64,000 nt of DNA from assembly GCA_002408085.1 (NCBI GenBank), contig DHQL01000009.1, positions 62,001 through 126,000 on the forward strand, read 5' to 3'. Source of the DNA: Spirochaeta sp. UBA5339 (GTDB taxonomy: Bacteria > Spirochaetota > Spirochaetia > DSM-2461). The notes below the pieces were generated by a model that had not been told where the DNA came from, did no database searches, and saw only the letters and a list, made by a program, of their open reading frames with translations. The translations under genes and the position numbers were made by a program. Positions 8,516-16,487 of the stretch are shown in pieces; position 1 is the first letter of the stretch, and every line of letters starts with the position of its first letter.

Positions 8516-9930
8516 GAGGCAGAAGAAAAATATCCGGAAGTCTCCGGTATGAGCTGATCGCCGGACTGCTGGCTGTAATCCTTTTCAGCGGCGGTATCAC
8601 CTATCTCTCGGTTCTGATCGGCTCAAAAAGCAGCTTTGACAATCTGGTCAAGGAGAACGACCTGGAGACGGCCCGGACCTATGCCAGGACCCTTGCCTCA
8701 TATTATGCCGGTGAAGGAAGCTGGGACCATGTTTCAGACAGTGCTGAGCAGCTGAGCCGCATTCCCGTTCCCCGTGATGAGAGGCACCATGACCGTGACG
8801 GAATACCTCTTGTTCTGACCGACCCCGATGGGAATGTTGTCTACAGCGGCATTGATCCCACAGGGGAGGATGGGGATTCTCCCAAGTTTCTTGAAACAGA
8901 GGATGGAGAGGCAGTTGTCCTTGAAGGGGAGACCGTAGGCTATGTCTTTTTCAAATCCATGATCTTCCGCAGATACAATCCACAGGAAACGGAGTTTCTC
9001 TCTTCTTTCAGAATCTCTCTGACCCTCTCGGTACTATCCGGTTTTATTGTCGCCCTGATCCTGGGGTCCATCTTTGCCTCCCGCATTATTAAGCCCTTAT
9101 CTTCTCTGGACAGGGCGGTTAAGGCCATTGCCGAAGGAGATAGAACAGCACGGGTCAGCATAGACCGCCGGGATGAGATCGGCCGCTTTGCGGGTAATTT
9201 CAATCTGATGGCCGATAAACTGAAGGTTACAGAGGAGGCCAGACAGAACCTGCTGGCCGATATCTCCCATGAGCTGCGTACCCCTGTCAGCATTATTCAG
9301 GCAAATCTGGAGATGATAATGGAAGGGGTCTATACCCTTGATGAGAGCCGCCTGGAGAGCATGCACAGGGAGACAAAGATACTGACCGGTCTTATTGCAG
9401 ATCTCCGGTCCATCAGCGATATGGATGCCGGGCTTGTGGAGCATCAGCCTGAACTTATTCCCTTTTCCGATCTGGTGGAGGGGAGCTGTAGTGATATGCA
9501 GCCCCTGTTCAGTGATAAAAATATGGCCCTTGATATAAAGTCTCTGGATAAGGTCACTGTTCTTGCGGAAGAGGACAAGCTGAGGCAGGTCCTTCGGAAC
9601 ATACTAGGTAACACCCTGAAGTATGCGGGAGAGGGGACAACTGTAGGCATCGAATCAGAGCTTCTTCCTGCCGCCGGTACACAGCCTCAAATGATCAGGC
9701 TGCGAATCACCGATGAGGGCCCCGGTGTCCCTGAAGAGGATCTGAACAGGATCTTTGACCGCTTCTATCGGGTCGACTCCTCCCGGACCAGAAGCACCGG
9801 AGGCCGCGGGCTGGGCCTGTCCATATGCAGGAAGATCATTGAACTCTCCGGAGGTGAGATCGGAGCGGAGCAGGGGGCTTCGGGAAAAGGACTCTCTATC
9901 TGGTTATCTCTGCCTGTCTGCAATGTCTGA
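8512..9930 (+). CDS. Sensor histidine kinase
   Basis: Membrane-bound sensor kinase partner of the preceding regulator. Transmembrane helix 1 at about residues 14-36, an extracytoplasmic sensor region of about 130 residues, helix 2 at about 165-187, then a HAMP domain (SLDRAVKAIAEGDRTARV), the phospho-acceptor box DISHELRTPVSI, and an ATPase domain with N-box (RNILGNTLKYAGEG), G1 (DEGPGVPEEDL), F box and G2 (GGRGLGLSICRKI). 472 aa. The sensor domain has no motif I recognise. The next gene is convergent, 19 bp away, and no strong terminator is visible between them. Confidence 0.93.
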   Translation: MRGRRKISGSLRYELIAGLLAVILFSGGITYLSVLIGSKSSFDNLVKENDLETARTYARTLASYYAGEGSWDHVSDSAEQLSRIPVPRDERHHDRDGIPLVLTDPDGNVVYSGIDPTGEDGDSPKFLETEDGEAVVLEGETVGYVFFKSMIFRRYNPQETEFLSSFRISLTLSVLSGFIVALILGSIFASRIIKPLSSLDRAVKAIAEGDRTARVSIDRRDEIGRFAGNFNLMADKLKVTEEARQNLLADISHELRTPVSIIQANLEMIMEGVYTLDESRLESMHRETKILTGLIADLRSISDMDAGLVEHQPELIPFSDLVEGSCSDMQPLFSDKNMALDIKSLDKVTVLAEEDKLRQVLRNILGNTLKYAGEGTTVGIESELLPAAGTQPQMIRLRITDEGPGVPEEDLNRIFDRFYRVDSSRTRSTGGRGLGLSICRKIIELSGGEIGAEQGASGKGLSIWLSLPVCNV

Positions 9931-9949
9931 CTGCAGGAGACAGCTACTT

Positions 9950-10636
9950 TCAGTCTGAAGATCTGTCTTTTGACCTGGTTTTCAGATAATGAATAATCAT
10001 ATCTATATGAAGATGATAGAGACTAATATTGGTCCGGGGACGCTCTTTCTCTTTAATACTGATTCGCATCAAAACTGACAGGGTCGTCTGGGTGATATAC
10101 TCTATATAGTGTTCAATCTCATCAAAATCAATTTTAATTGTGCCGTCGGTTATCCCCTGTGTCAGTGCAAGAGCAAGCATATTGTTCAGCTTAGTAAAAA
10201 AAGTAGGCACATACTCTCTGGTATACCGGATAAATACGGGATCTGACTCATCAAGGGCAGCCAGGAAAAAGTCCAGATGAGTAAGAAACCGAAATGAGTC
10301 GCTGTCATAATGTTTCCGGTCGGCTGGTATCCCCGGATAATTTCTGAGAATCTCTTCAAGTGACTCTATTCCCGTTTCCCTGAGAGCTGCGGGGATGTGT
10401 TCTTGAGACACTACTTCTGTAAAGTAGTAATAGGCAACATCAATGGCAAGCAGTTCCTTGCTGGGGTAGTATCTGTAGAGGTTCCTTACGGTAATCTCCG
10501 ATTCCTGTGCAATATCCTGCATTGAAGTGTTCGCTATTTCGTTGGCTTTGAACATTTTCAGGGCCGTTTTTAGAATGATCTGTCTTGTGTTCTGCTTGGT
10601 TCGGCTCTCATTGTATATTGATGATAGATGATTCAT
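9950..10636 (-). CDS. TetR/AcrR-family regulator
   Basis: Helix-turn-helix repressor of the TetR type: N-terminal DNA-binding domain (IILKTALKMFKANEIANTSMQDIAQESEITVRNLYRYYPSKE, residues about 20-62, quoted in parts), followed by an all-helical ligand domain with no close relative I can name. The ATG at 10636 is preferred because AGGAG lies five bases upstream. Its promoter (TTTACA 10677-10682 and TAATAT 10653-10658 on this strand) overlaps a palindrome at 10670-10686, suggesting self-repression. The divergent GH3 operon is a likely second target. Confidence 0.87.
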   Translation of the reverse strand: MNHLSSIYNESRTKQNTRQIILKTALKMFKANEIANTSMQDIAQESEITVRNLYRYYPSKELLAIDVAYYYFTEVVSQEHIPAALRETGIESLEEILRNYPGIPADRKHYDSDSFRFLTHLDFFLAALDESDPVFIRYTREYVPTFFTKLNNMLALALTQGITDGTIKIDFDEIEHYIEYITQTTLSVLMRISIKEKERPRTNISLYHLHIDMIIHYLKTRSKDRSSD

Positions 10637-10669
10637 TTCGGCTCCTCTCACTATATTACAGAGTAAAAG

Positions 10670-10686
10670 ATGATTTTGTAAATCAT
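10670..10686. promoter_or_regulatory. Palindromic operator over the TetR promoter
   Basis: ATGATTT-TGT-AAATCAT, a perfect 7-3-7 inverted repeat that contains the -35 of the leftward TetR gene promoter. Size and position fit a TetR-type operator. Confidence 0.55.
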
Positions 10687-10850
10687 AACCCGGAATAATT
10701 TCACGCTAAAGACAATATTATCCACCTGATAATAGCATCAATGCCCCGTTTTATCAGAAACATCTTCCGAAAAAAGTTGGAGAATACGACTAATAGTCTT
10801 GAATTCCTCGATTAATTGACCAGGAAATGTCACATAGCATGAAAAAATGT

Positions 10851-10897
10851 TTGACAGACTGATTTGTTAAGGGTATAAAATGTCATATAAGTGACAT
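10851..10897 (+). promoter_or_regulatory. Sigma70 promoter and operator of the GH3-pgmB operon
   Basis: TTGACA (10851-10856), a 17-bp spacer and TATAAA (10874-10879) form a near-consensus promoter. Immediately downstream, at the expected transcription start, ATGTCA-TATAAG-TGACAT (10880-10897) is an inverted repeat suited to a repressor; a half copy ATGTCA lies at 10827-10832. Confidence 0.7.
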
Positions 10898-10915
10898 AAT
10901 TGAATCGGAGTTGTA

Positions 10916-12619
10916 ATGAGTATTGATCTAAAGAGCAATCCCTTCTTTCTTGATGATGAAGATATAAAATGGGTTGAAGAAACACGGGAGAAGATGAGCA
11001 CAGACGAAAAAATCGGTCAGCTTTTCTTTCCCATCGGATATACGACAAATCAGGACTACCTCAGATATGGACTCCTTGGAGTAAAGCCCGGAGGAGTTCT
11101 TTTCCGCCCCGGTCCCAAACAGGAAATGTACGATACTCACAAGTTTCTTCAGGAGAACTCTGAGGTCCCCCTTCTTCTGGCGGCCAATCTGGAAGACGGC
11201 GGAACCGGTATCTGTACAGATGGAACCTTTTATGGAAAGCAGATGATGCTTGCCGCCTCTGGTGATGAAAAAGAGGCTGGAAAACTCGGCGAGGTCTGCG
11301 CAGTGGAGGGGCTCTCAGTTGGATGTAACTACTCCTTTGCTCCTGTAGCGGATATTGATATGGAGTTCCACAATCCCATCACCAATGTCCGGACCTACGG
11401 CAGCGATGCCGATGTGGTTCTGTCCTGTGCTTTGGAGTATATGAAGGCCGCACAGAGCAGGGGAATGGCTACCTCAGTAAAACACTTTCCCGGTGACGGC
11501 GTGGATGAAACCGACCAGCACCTTCAGATCTCTGTAAACAGTCTGAGCTGCCAGGAGTGGGACAGTACATTCGGCAGGGTTTTCAAGGGGCTCATTGACA
11601 AGGGTGCCCTGAGCGTGATGATCGGGCATATTGCCCTTCCTTCCTATCAGAAGAAATTCAATCCCGGTTCTGCTGATAAGCTTGTTCCCGCTTCTATCTC
11701 CAAAGAGATCCTGCAGGATCTTCTGAGAGAGCAGATGGGCTTCAATGGAATGGTTATCACCGACTCAACGGCCATGGTCGGATTCTGTGCAGGAATGGAG
11801 CGTTCAAAAGCCGTTCCCCTCTCCATCGAATACGGTTGTGATATGTTCCTTTTCAACAAGGTTCTTCAGGAAGATTTTGTCTATATGAAGCAGGGACTCG
11901 AGTCAGGCCTTCTTTCGGAAAGGAGACTTAATGAGGCTGTTACCAGAATCCTGGCCATGAAGGCTGCCTTGAAACTTCATATAAAACAGAAAGAAAATAC
12001 TCTGCTTCCCTCCCCGGACAGTCTGGAGAAGGTAGGCTGTGAAACCCATAAAAATTGGGCAGTCAAAGCCGCCGACAAGGGTGTTACCCTGGTCAAGGAT
12101 ACACAGAACCTTCTTCCCCTGGACAGTGAGAAGCACAAGAGAGTTCTGGTTCAGATTCTCGGTGACTGCCAGTCAAATGAAAGGGTTCTGGATAGTTTCA
12201 GCTCCCGCCTGACAGCCGAAGGCTTTGAGGTTCATCTCTATGAGAAGGAAAACTTTGTATTTGACGCGTCCTTCAAGCTCGAAGGTGTAGAGGAGTTCAG
12301 GTCCAAATATGATCTGGTTCTCTATATCGGCAATATCGAGAATGCCAGCAACAAGACTACAAACAGAATAAACTGGCATACCTCCTACGGTCTGGGGAAC
12401 AACCTTCCCTGGTTTGCGGAAGAGGTGGACACCCTTTTTATCAGTGTGGCCAATCCCTACCACCTTCTGGATACCAGTATGGTGAAAACCTATATCAACT
12501 GCTACTCAAACAGCGATGCAGTTATTGATGCTGCCCTGAGTAAGGTTCTGGGTCAGAGTGAGTTCAAGGGGACAAGTCCCGTTGACCCCTTCTGCGGTAA
12601 AGAGTATCTGCGGTACTGA
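10916..12619 (+). CDS. GH3 beta-glycoside phosphorylase/hydrolase (NagZ-type catalytic dyad)
   Basis: Glycoside hydrolase family 3 protein, cytoplasmic (no signal peptide), 567 aa: an N-terminal TIM barrel to about residue 345 and a C-terminal alpha/beta domain from about 385. The barrel carries KHFPGDG at 189-195 followed by Asp200-Gln-His202, the Asp-His dyad of the NagZ subgroup, and the nucleophile Asp283 in MVITDSTAM. Family knowledge: enzymes with this His acid/base can act as retaining phosphorylases. Retention on a beta-glucoside would give beta-glucose 1-phosphate, the substrate of the enzyme encoded next (12635). The sugar is inferred to be glucose; N-acetylglucosamine is possible. 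Strong promoter upstream. Confidence 0.85.
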   Translation: MSIDLKSNPFFLDDEDIKWVEETREKMSTDEKIGQLFFPIGYTTNQDYLRYGLLGVKPGGVLFRPGPKQEMYDTHKFLQENSEVPLLLAANLEDGGTGICTDGTFYGKQMMLAASGDEKEAGKLGEVCAVEGLSVGCNYSFAPVADIDMEFHNPITNVRTYGSDADVVLSCALEYMKAAQSRGMATSVKHFPGDGVDETDQHLQISVNSLSCQEWDSTFGRVFKGLIDKGALSVMIGHIALPSYQKKFNPGSADKLVPASISKEILQDLLREQMGFNGMVITDSTAMVGFCAGMERSKAVPLSIEYGCDMFLFNKVLQEDFVYMKQGLESGLLSERRLNEAVTRILAMKAALKLHIKQKENTLLPSPDSLEKVGCETHKNWAVKAADKGVTLVKDTQNLLPLDSEKHKRVLVQILGDCQSNERVLDSFSSRLTAEGFEVHLYEKENFVFDASFKLEGVEEFRSKYDLVLYIGNIENASNKTTNRINWHTSYGLGNNLPWFAEEVDTLFISVANPYHLLDTSMVKTYINCYSNSDAVIDAALSKVLGQSEFKGTSPVDPFCGKEYLRY

Positions 12620-12634
12620 GAGAGGAGTATGACA

Positions 12635-13291
12635 ATGTTAGCAATTTTCGATCTGGACGGTGTTATCGTAACCACCGATGAGTACCACTATCAGGCATGG
12701 AAGTCCATCGCCGAAAAGAATGGAATGACCTTCGACCGGGAGCTTAATCATAAGCTCCGTGGTGTAAGCAGACGGGAGAGCCTTGAGATCATTCTGGCTC
12801 ACAACTCCCGTTCATTTGCAGAAGAAGAAATTCTCAAGATGCTTGAGGAGAAGAACGGCCGTTATGTTGAGCTCCTTGAGAACCTGACCCCCTCGGATAT
12901 TCTTCCGGGAGTCAATGAGCTTCTCGGATCTCTAGAGTCTGCCGGCTGGCTTAAAGCCATAGGTTCTTCAAGTAAAAATGCCACAGCAATACTGAAGAAG
13001 CTTGGCCTCTTTGACCGTTTTGATACGGTTGTGGACGGGAATCATATCAGCAACAGCAAGCCCGATCCCGAGGTTTTCCTTCTGGGAGCGGAAAAACTGT
13101 CACAGAATCCCGACACATGTATTGTTTTTGAGGATGCCCAGGCCGGTATCGAAGCCGCCCTTGCTGCCGGGATGACCGCTGTGGGAGTGGGGGATCTTAA
13201 ACTGGATAATTGTACCGTTCAATACAGGACACTTGAGGGAGTAACTGTTTCTGATCTCTTAAGGCTGAATCTGAAAGGGGCCATAAACTGA
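12635..13291 (+). CDS. pgmB: Beta-phosphoglucomutase
   Basis: HAD-superfamily mutase converting beta-glucose 1-phosphate to glucose 6-phosphate. Motif I FDLDGVIVTTDEYHYQAW carries both Asp residues and the cap sequence typical of beta-phosphoglucomutase; motif II is GSSSKNA, motif III KPDPEVFL, motif IV EDAQAGIEAA. 218 aa, normal. The ATG at 12635 is preferred over 12629, which would overlap its own GGAG site. It follows the GH3 gene by 15 bp and its stop overlaps the next start by one base. A plain phosphatase of the same fold is less likely given motif I. Confidence 0.92.
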   Translation: MLAIFDLDGVIVTTDEYHYQAWKSIAEKNGMTFDRELNHKLRGVSRRESLEIILAHNSRSFAEEEILKMLEEKNGRYVELLENLTPSDILPGVNELLGSLESAGWLKAIGSSSKNATAILKKLGLFDRFDTVVDGNHISNSKPDPEVFLLGAEKLSQNPDTCIVFEDAQAGIEAALAAGMTAVGVGDLKLDNCTVQYRTLEGVTVSDLLRLNLKGAIN

Positions 13292-14139
13292 TGCTTGATA
13301 ATCTTCCCTTCAGTATTATTGATGTACATGAGGTTCCAGAGTTGAAAACTCATGACAGCTTTACAATTTATCATGTACTGGAGGGAGATTATCTTCTCTC
13401 TGAAAAAACGGAGCACAGGTATTTAAAGAAAGGTGATATGGCTGTGGTGGACCGGTTTGTACCCCATCTCATCACCTCTGCCGGTGGACAGGGTTTTTTG
13501 TTTTGCCTTGCCGGAAAAGAGGATGTTCTCGAAGAGCTGAATGTCCGGTTCGGAGAGTATTCCTTTATGATCGATTCAGTAAATGATGATCCCTGTTATC
13601 GAATAAAGTACTGTGAAATCAGGGACATTCTGTCAGCCATATATTCTGAATGCCGGAATGTTTCTCCCGATCTGAATAATCTTAAAGGAAATTTCTTCTT
13701 ACTTGTATATAAATTATGTGAAAACTTTTCAGTAGAATATACACCTTTAAAAAGATTCTACCGAATTCAGAGAAACGATTGTAATTCACTTCATCTGGAA
13801 AAATCTCTGATCTATTTAAATCAAAACTATACTCAAAAAAATATCAGAGATGTTTCGGATTATATTGGGGTTAGTCATAGTTATTTATGTAGAATGTTTC
13901 ACTCGTCATTCGGAATAACTCCAACGGAATATCTGAACTGTTTGAAAGTAGAAAAATCTGTTGAATTACTTATGAATTCGGGGTTGAGGATAATTGATAT
14001 TGCAATGGAAGTCGGGTTTTCAAATTCACGCTCTTTTATTACTGCCTTTAAATCTCTTCTTAAGATTTCACCTGGAGAGTGGAAAAAGAAATACTGTGAG
14101 TCCATTCAGGGGATTGCATGCAGAAGAATATCTGCTTAA
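13291..14139 (+). CDS. AraC-family regulator with cupin sensor
   Basis: Transcription activator type: an N-terminal cupin-like ligand domain (residues 1-100, with the YLKKGDMAVVDRFVPH segment) and a C-terminal double helix-turn-helix (about 175-275; SDYIGVSHSYLCRMFHSSFGITP and IDIAMEVGFSNSRSFITAFK, quoted in parts). Its ATG overlaps the pgmB stop by one base, so it is translated from the GH3 operon mRNA. The second half is clearly more AT-rich than the enzymes upstream. Likely senses a sugar of the same pathway. Confidence 0.88.
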   Translation: MLDNLPFSIIDVHEVPELKTHDSFTIYHVLEGDYLLSEKTEHRYLKKGDMAVVDRFVPHLITSAGGQGFLFCLAGKEDVLEELNVRFGEYSFMIDSVNDDPCYRIKYCEIRDILSAIYSECRNVSPDLNNLKGNFFLLVYKLCENFSVEYTPLKRFYRIQRNDCNSLHLEKSLIYLNQNYTQKNIRDVSDYIGVSHSYLCRMFHSSFGITPTEYLNCLKVEKSVELLMNSGLRIIDIAMEVGFSNSRSFITAFKSLLKISPGEWKKKYCESIQGIACRRISA

Positions 14140-14166
14140 TGAAAGTGTTTTCCGGGTTAATGTGAA

Positions 14167-14940
14167 GTGACTTCCAGTTTTAGATCAAATGTTATTGATT
14201 TATATATTCATAAAAGACTCGAAAGAGTGTTCTATTTTTCAAAGAATATTGAACTTCTACTTCTAAAAAGTGGTTCTGCTGAAATAGAAGTTTCCGGTGA
14301 ACGTTTTTATCTTTCTGCAGGATCCGGTATTGCTCTGAATAGCAGGCAGTTCTTCAGGTTTACAAGTCTTTCCAGGGATCATGAATTTCAGTCTATCGTC
14401 ATTGATATTGAAAGTAAAACATTTACAGGATGTGATATAGGTGATTTCTTTTCTGCAAGCTGCAGGCTTATGGAAATTGAGGGCAGACATTCTTTACTGT
14501 CAATTATTGATCGTGTCCTGAAATCAGGTAAACGACAGAATCTCCCATATCTTCTCCTTTCTCTCATCTATAATTCCGGATCTCACTCTCCAGGGAATAA
14601 GACAGCACAGATGGTTGATTCGAATAATAAAATATTTAATTTTATTGAGTATGTAGATAACGGTTTTTACAGAAAGATTACAGCTGCAGAAGCAGCAGAT
14701 TACCTTTGTGTTGTGCCCAATTATCTGTCTCGGTACTTTTTGAGAAATATTGGATTAAGTTTCAGTAAATATTTACAGGAGATACGGCTCCAGAAATCCC
14801 TTGTCTCTCTGTCAAGGTATGGCCGTTATACAGAAGATATTGCCATAAATAACGGTTTTTCAGGTTCTCATTATTTTCAGAAAATCTTTAAAGAAAGGTT
14901 TGGGGTTAGCCCGGATGAATGGATTCGGAAATATTACTGA
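14167..14940 (+). CDS. AraC-family regulator, second copy
   Basis: 257 residues with a short N-terminal sensor domain and a C-terminal AraC-type DNA-binding domain (AADYLCVVPNYLSRYFLRNIG and EDIAINNGFSGSHYFQKIFK, quoted in parts). The open frame begins at a GTG (14167) 27 bp after the previous stop; no good ribosome site is visible and no nearby in-frame ATG offers a better start, so the exact start is uncertain. AT-rich like the upstream AraC gene; the two look like diverged members rather than a recent duplication. The porin gene follows. Confidence 0.8.
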   Translation: MTSSFRSNVIDLYIHKRLERVFYFSKNIELLLLKSGSAEIEVSGERFYLSAGSGIALNSRQFFRFTSLSRDHEFQSIVIDIESKTFTGCDIGDFFSASCRLMEIEGRHSLLSIIDRVLKSGKRQNLPYLLLSLIYNSGSHSPGNKTAQMVDSNNKIFNFIEYVDNGFYRKITAAEAADYLCVVPNYLSRYFLRNIGLSFSKYLQEIRLQKSLVSLSRYGRYTEDIAINNGFSGSHYFQKIFKERFGVSPDEWIRKYY

Positions 14941-15058
14941 TAAATGTGTAATTGTGACTGTTATATGATCAAAACATGACATATCTCATAACGACTCAGA
15001 TCTTAAGATATATGCAAATATAGAAAGAAATCTACAAAGATTTTTATAAGGAGAATGT

Positions 15059-16282
15059 ATGAAAAAATTGTTTGTATCTTTAGTTCTACTTAGTGCTTTC
15101 ACTTCTGGTCTTTTTGCCGAAGTAACAGTGGGCGGTTGGCTTGAGACAAAGGGTACCTTCTACCAGAAAAACGGTGATAACGATGCGGTAACCGGTTTCG
15201 GTTCCAATGATGCAGAGATCACAGTTAAGGCTGACTTTGGAGCCTACGGTGGTGAGATTACTGTTGGAGACTGGAGCTTTGGAGCCTGGGGAGAGGATCA
15301 GGGAACTGACAGTGGTACTGTTATTGATGCACTGGCACCCAAGTCTTTCCATCTCTGGACTGATTTCAATACTGAAGGCGCTTTCAAGCTTTATGCCGGT
15401 CAGAATATGGAGGTACTCGACTACTCTCCCAACAGTATTACAGGTATTCTCCCCGACAAGTACCTGGGAGACCAGTTCGGTAGAGGTATGGGTAAGTATG
15501 ACTTCCATGGAGATGTAGGATCTTTCAATGTAGGTTCTACAGTATTCACCAGCGGAGTAAGCGGTCTTATTGCAGAAGGTTCTTATGGTGGACTGACCAT
15601 GGCTCTCACCTATCAGGTTCCCGGAGCAGACGGTCTTAACTACGGGGATATGAGCGGCAATGATTTCAATGACGCTATGAAAGATGCTTTTATCGTAAAT
15701 GTAAAGTATGATCTTCCAGAAGTAGCTATGTTCTACGCTGGTGTTGCTCCCAGATATGTTGAGAACTTCTTTGGTTCTGAATACATTTACGATATCGGTA
15801 TCTGGGCTGCCACATCAATTAAGGCTGTACCCAACCTGATGCTCGATTTCAAATATGAGGCAAACTTTCCAGAGGACACAGACATGCTCTTTCAAGAGCA
15901 CTGGGTATCAGCCAATGTGGGATACAATGTTGTTGACGTGATCAATATCGAGTCAGAGATCAATCTGATTATGGCCGGTGATACAGCACCTGTCTGGCAT
16001 GGTATGCTTGGTGATACTCCTCTGCTTGATCCCGGTACAACCACAACTGTCGGTCTGAAACTGTCACCCGCTGTTCCCGTTGTGGGCTTCAGCCTTCAGG
16101 GCGGTATTACAAGCAACTCTGAGATTGATGGAATCGGCTACGCGGTTGGTGCAGAAGTAACAAAATCCTTCGGTATGTGGGACCAGTTCACCAACTCTGT
16201 ATGGGTCAGCTATGATGCTCATACAGACGTTGATGATTCAGGAACTTTCAGCTTTGGATACGGCATAAGCATGTGGTTCTAA
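15059..16282 (+). CDS. Outer-membrane beta-barrel (porin-like) protein
   Basis: Predicted outer-membrane channel. Cleavable signal peptide (KKLFVSLVLLSAFTSGLFA), then alternating hydrophobic/polar strands rich in Gly, Tyr, Trp and Asp, and a C-terminal aromatic ending (FGYGISMWF) typical of barrel insertion signals. 407 aa. RBS AAGGAG is nine bases from the ATG. The 3' end has a decayed relative at 27170-27364. A terminator follows 11 bp after the stop. Placed after the GH3/pgmB/AraC genes, it may admit the oligosaccharide they use; that is inference. Confidence 0.85.
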   Translation: MKKLFVSLVLLSAFTSGLFAEVTVGGWLETKGTFYQKNGDNDAVTGFGSNDAEITVKADFGAYGGEITVGDWSFGAWGEDQGTDSGTVIDALAPKSFHLWTDFNTEGAFKLYAGQNMEVLDYSPNSITGILPDKYLGDQFGRGMGKYDFHGDVGSFNVGSTVFTSGVSGLIAEGSYGGLTMALTYQVPGADGLNYGDMSGNDFNDAMKDAFIVNVKYDLPEVAMFYAGVAPRYVENFFGSEYIYDIGIWAATSIKAVPNLMLDFKYEANFPEDTDMLFQEHWVSANVGYNVVDVINIESEINLIMAGDTAPVWHGMLGDTPLLDPGTTTTVGLKLSPAVPVVGFSLQGGITSNSEIDGIGYAVGAEVTKSFGMWDQFTNSVWVSYDAHTDVDDSGTFSFGYGISMWF

Positions 16283-16292
16283 TCTGAATAAT

Positions 16293-16325
16293 CTGCGGTC
16301 TGGTCATTGGGCAGGCCGCAGTTTT
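16293..16325 (+). terminator. Rho-independent terminator of the porin gene
   Basis: CTGCGGTCTG pairs with CAGGCCGCAG (10 bp with one wobble) and is followed by TTTT. Confidence 0.75.
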
Positions 16326-16454
16326 CGAGGTTTCTTTTTTTGTCATAAGGAAGTTCGACGGGGGTATTCACCTGATACACTGCTTTTGACAGATTGTTTT
16401 GATATTCGAAACAGAGTTAAGTTTTAACATTGTTTCACTCCATCTTGTTTCTGC

Positions 16455-16487
16455 AGCACCGGTTTGGGGACCGGTGCTCTTTTTTTT
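16455..16487 (+). terminator. Second rightward terminator
   Basis: AGCACCGGT pairs with ACCGGTGCT (9 bp perfect) followed by CTTTTTTTT. It lies 130 bp after the porin terminator, just beyond the stop of the leftward AraC-GH39 gene, and has no U-run on the other strand. Confidence 0.75.
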
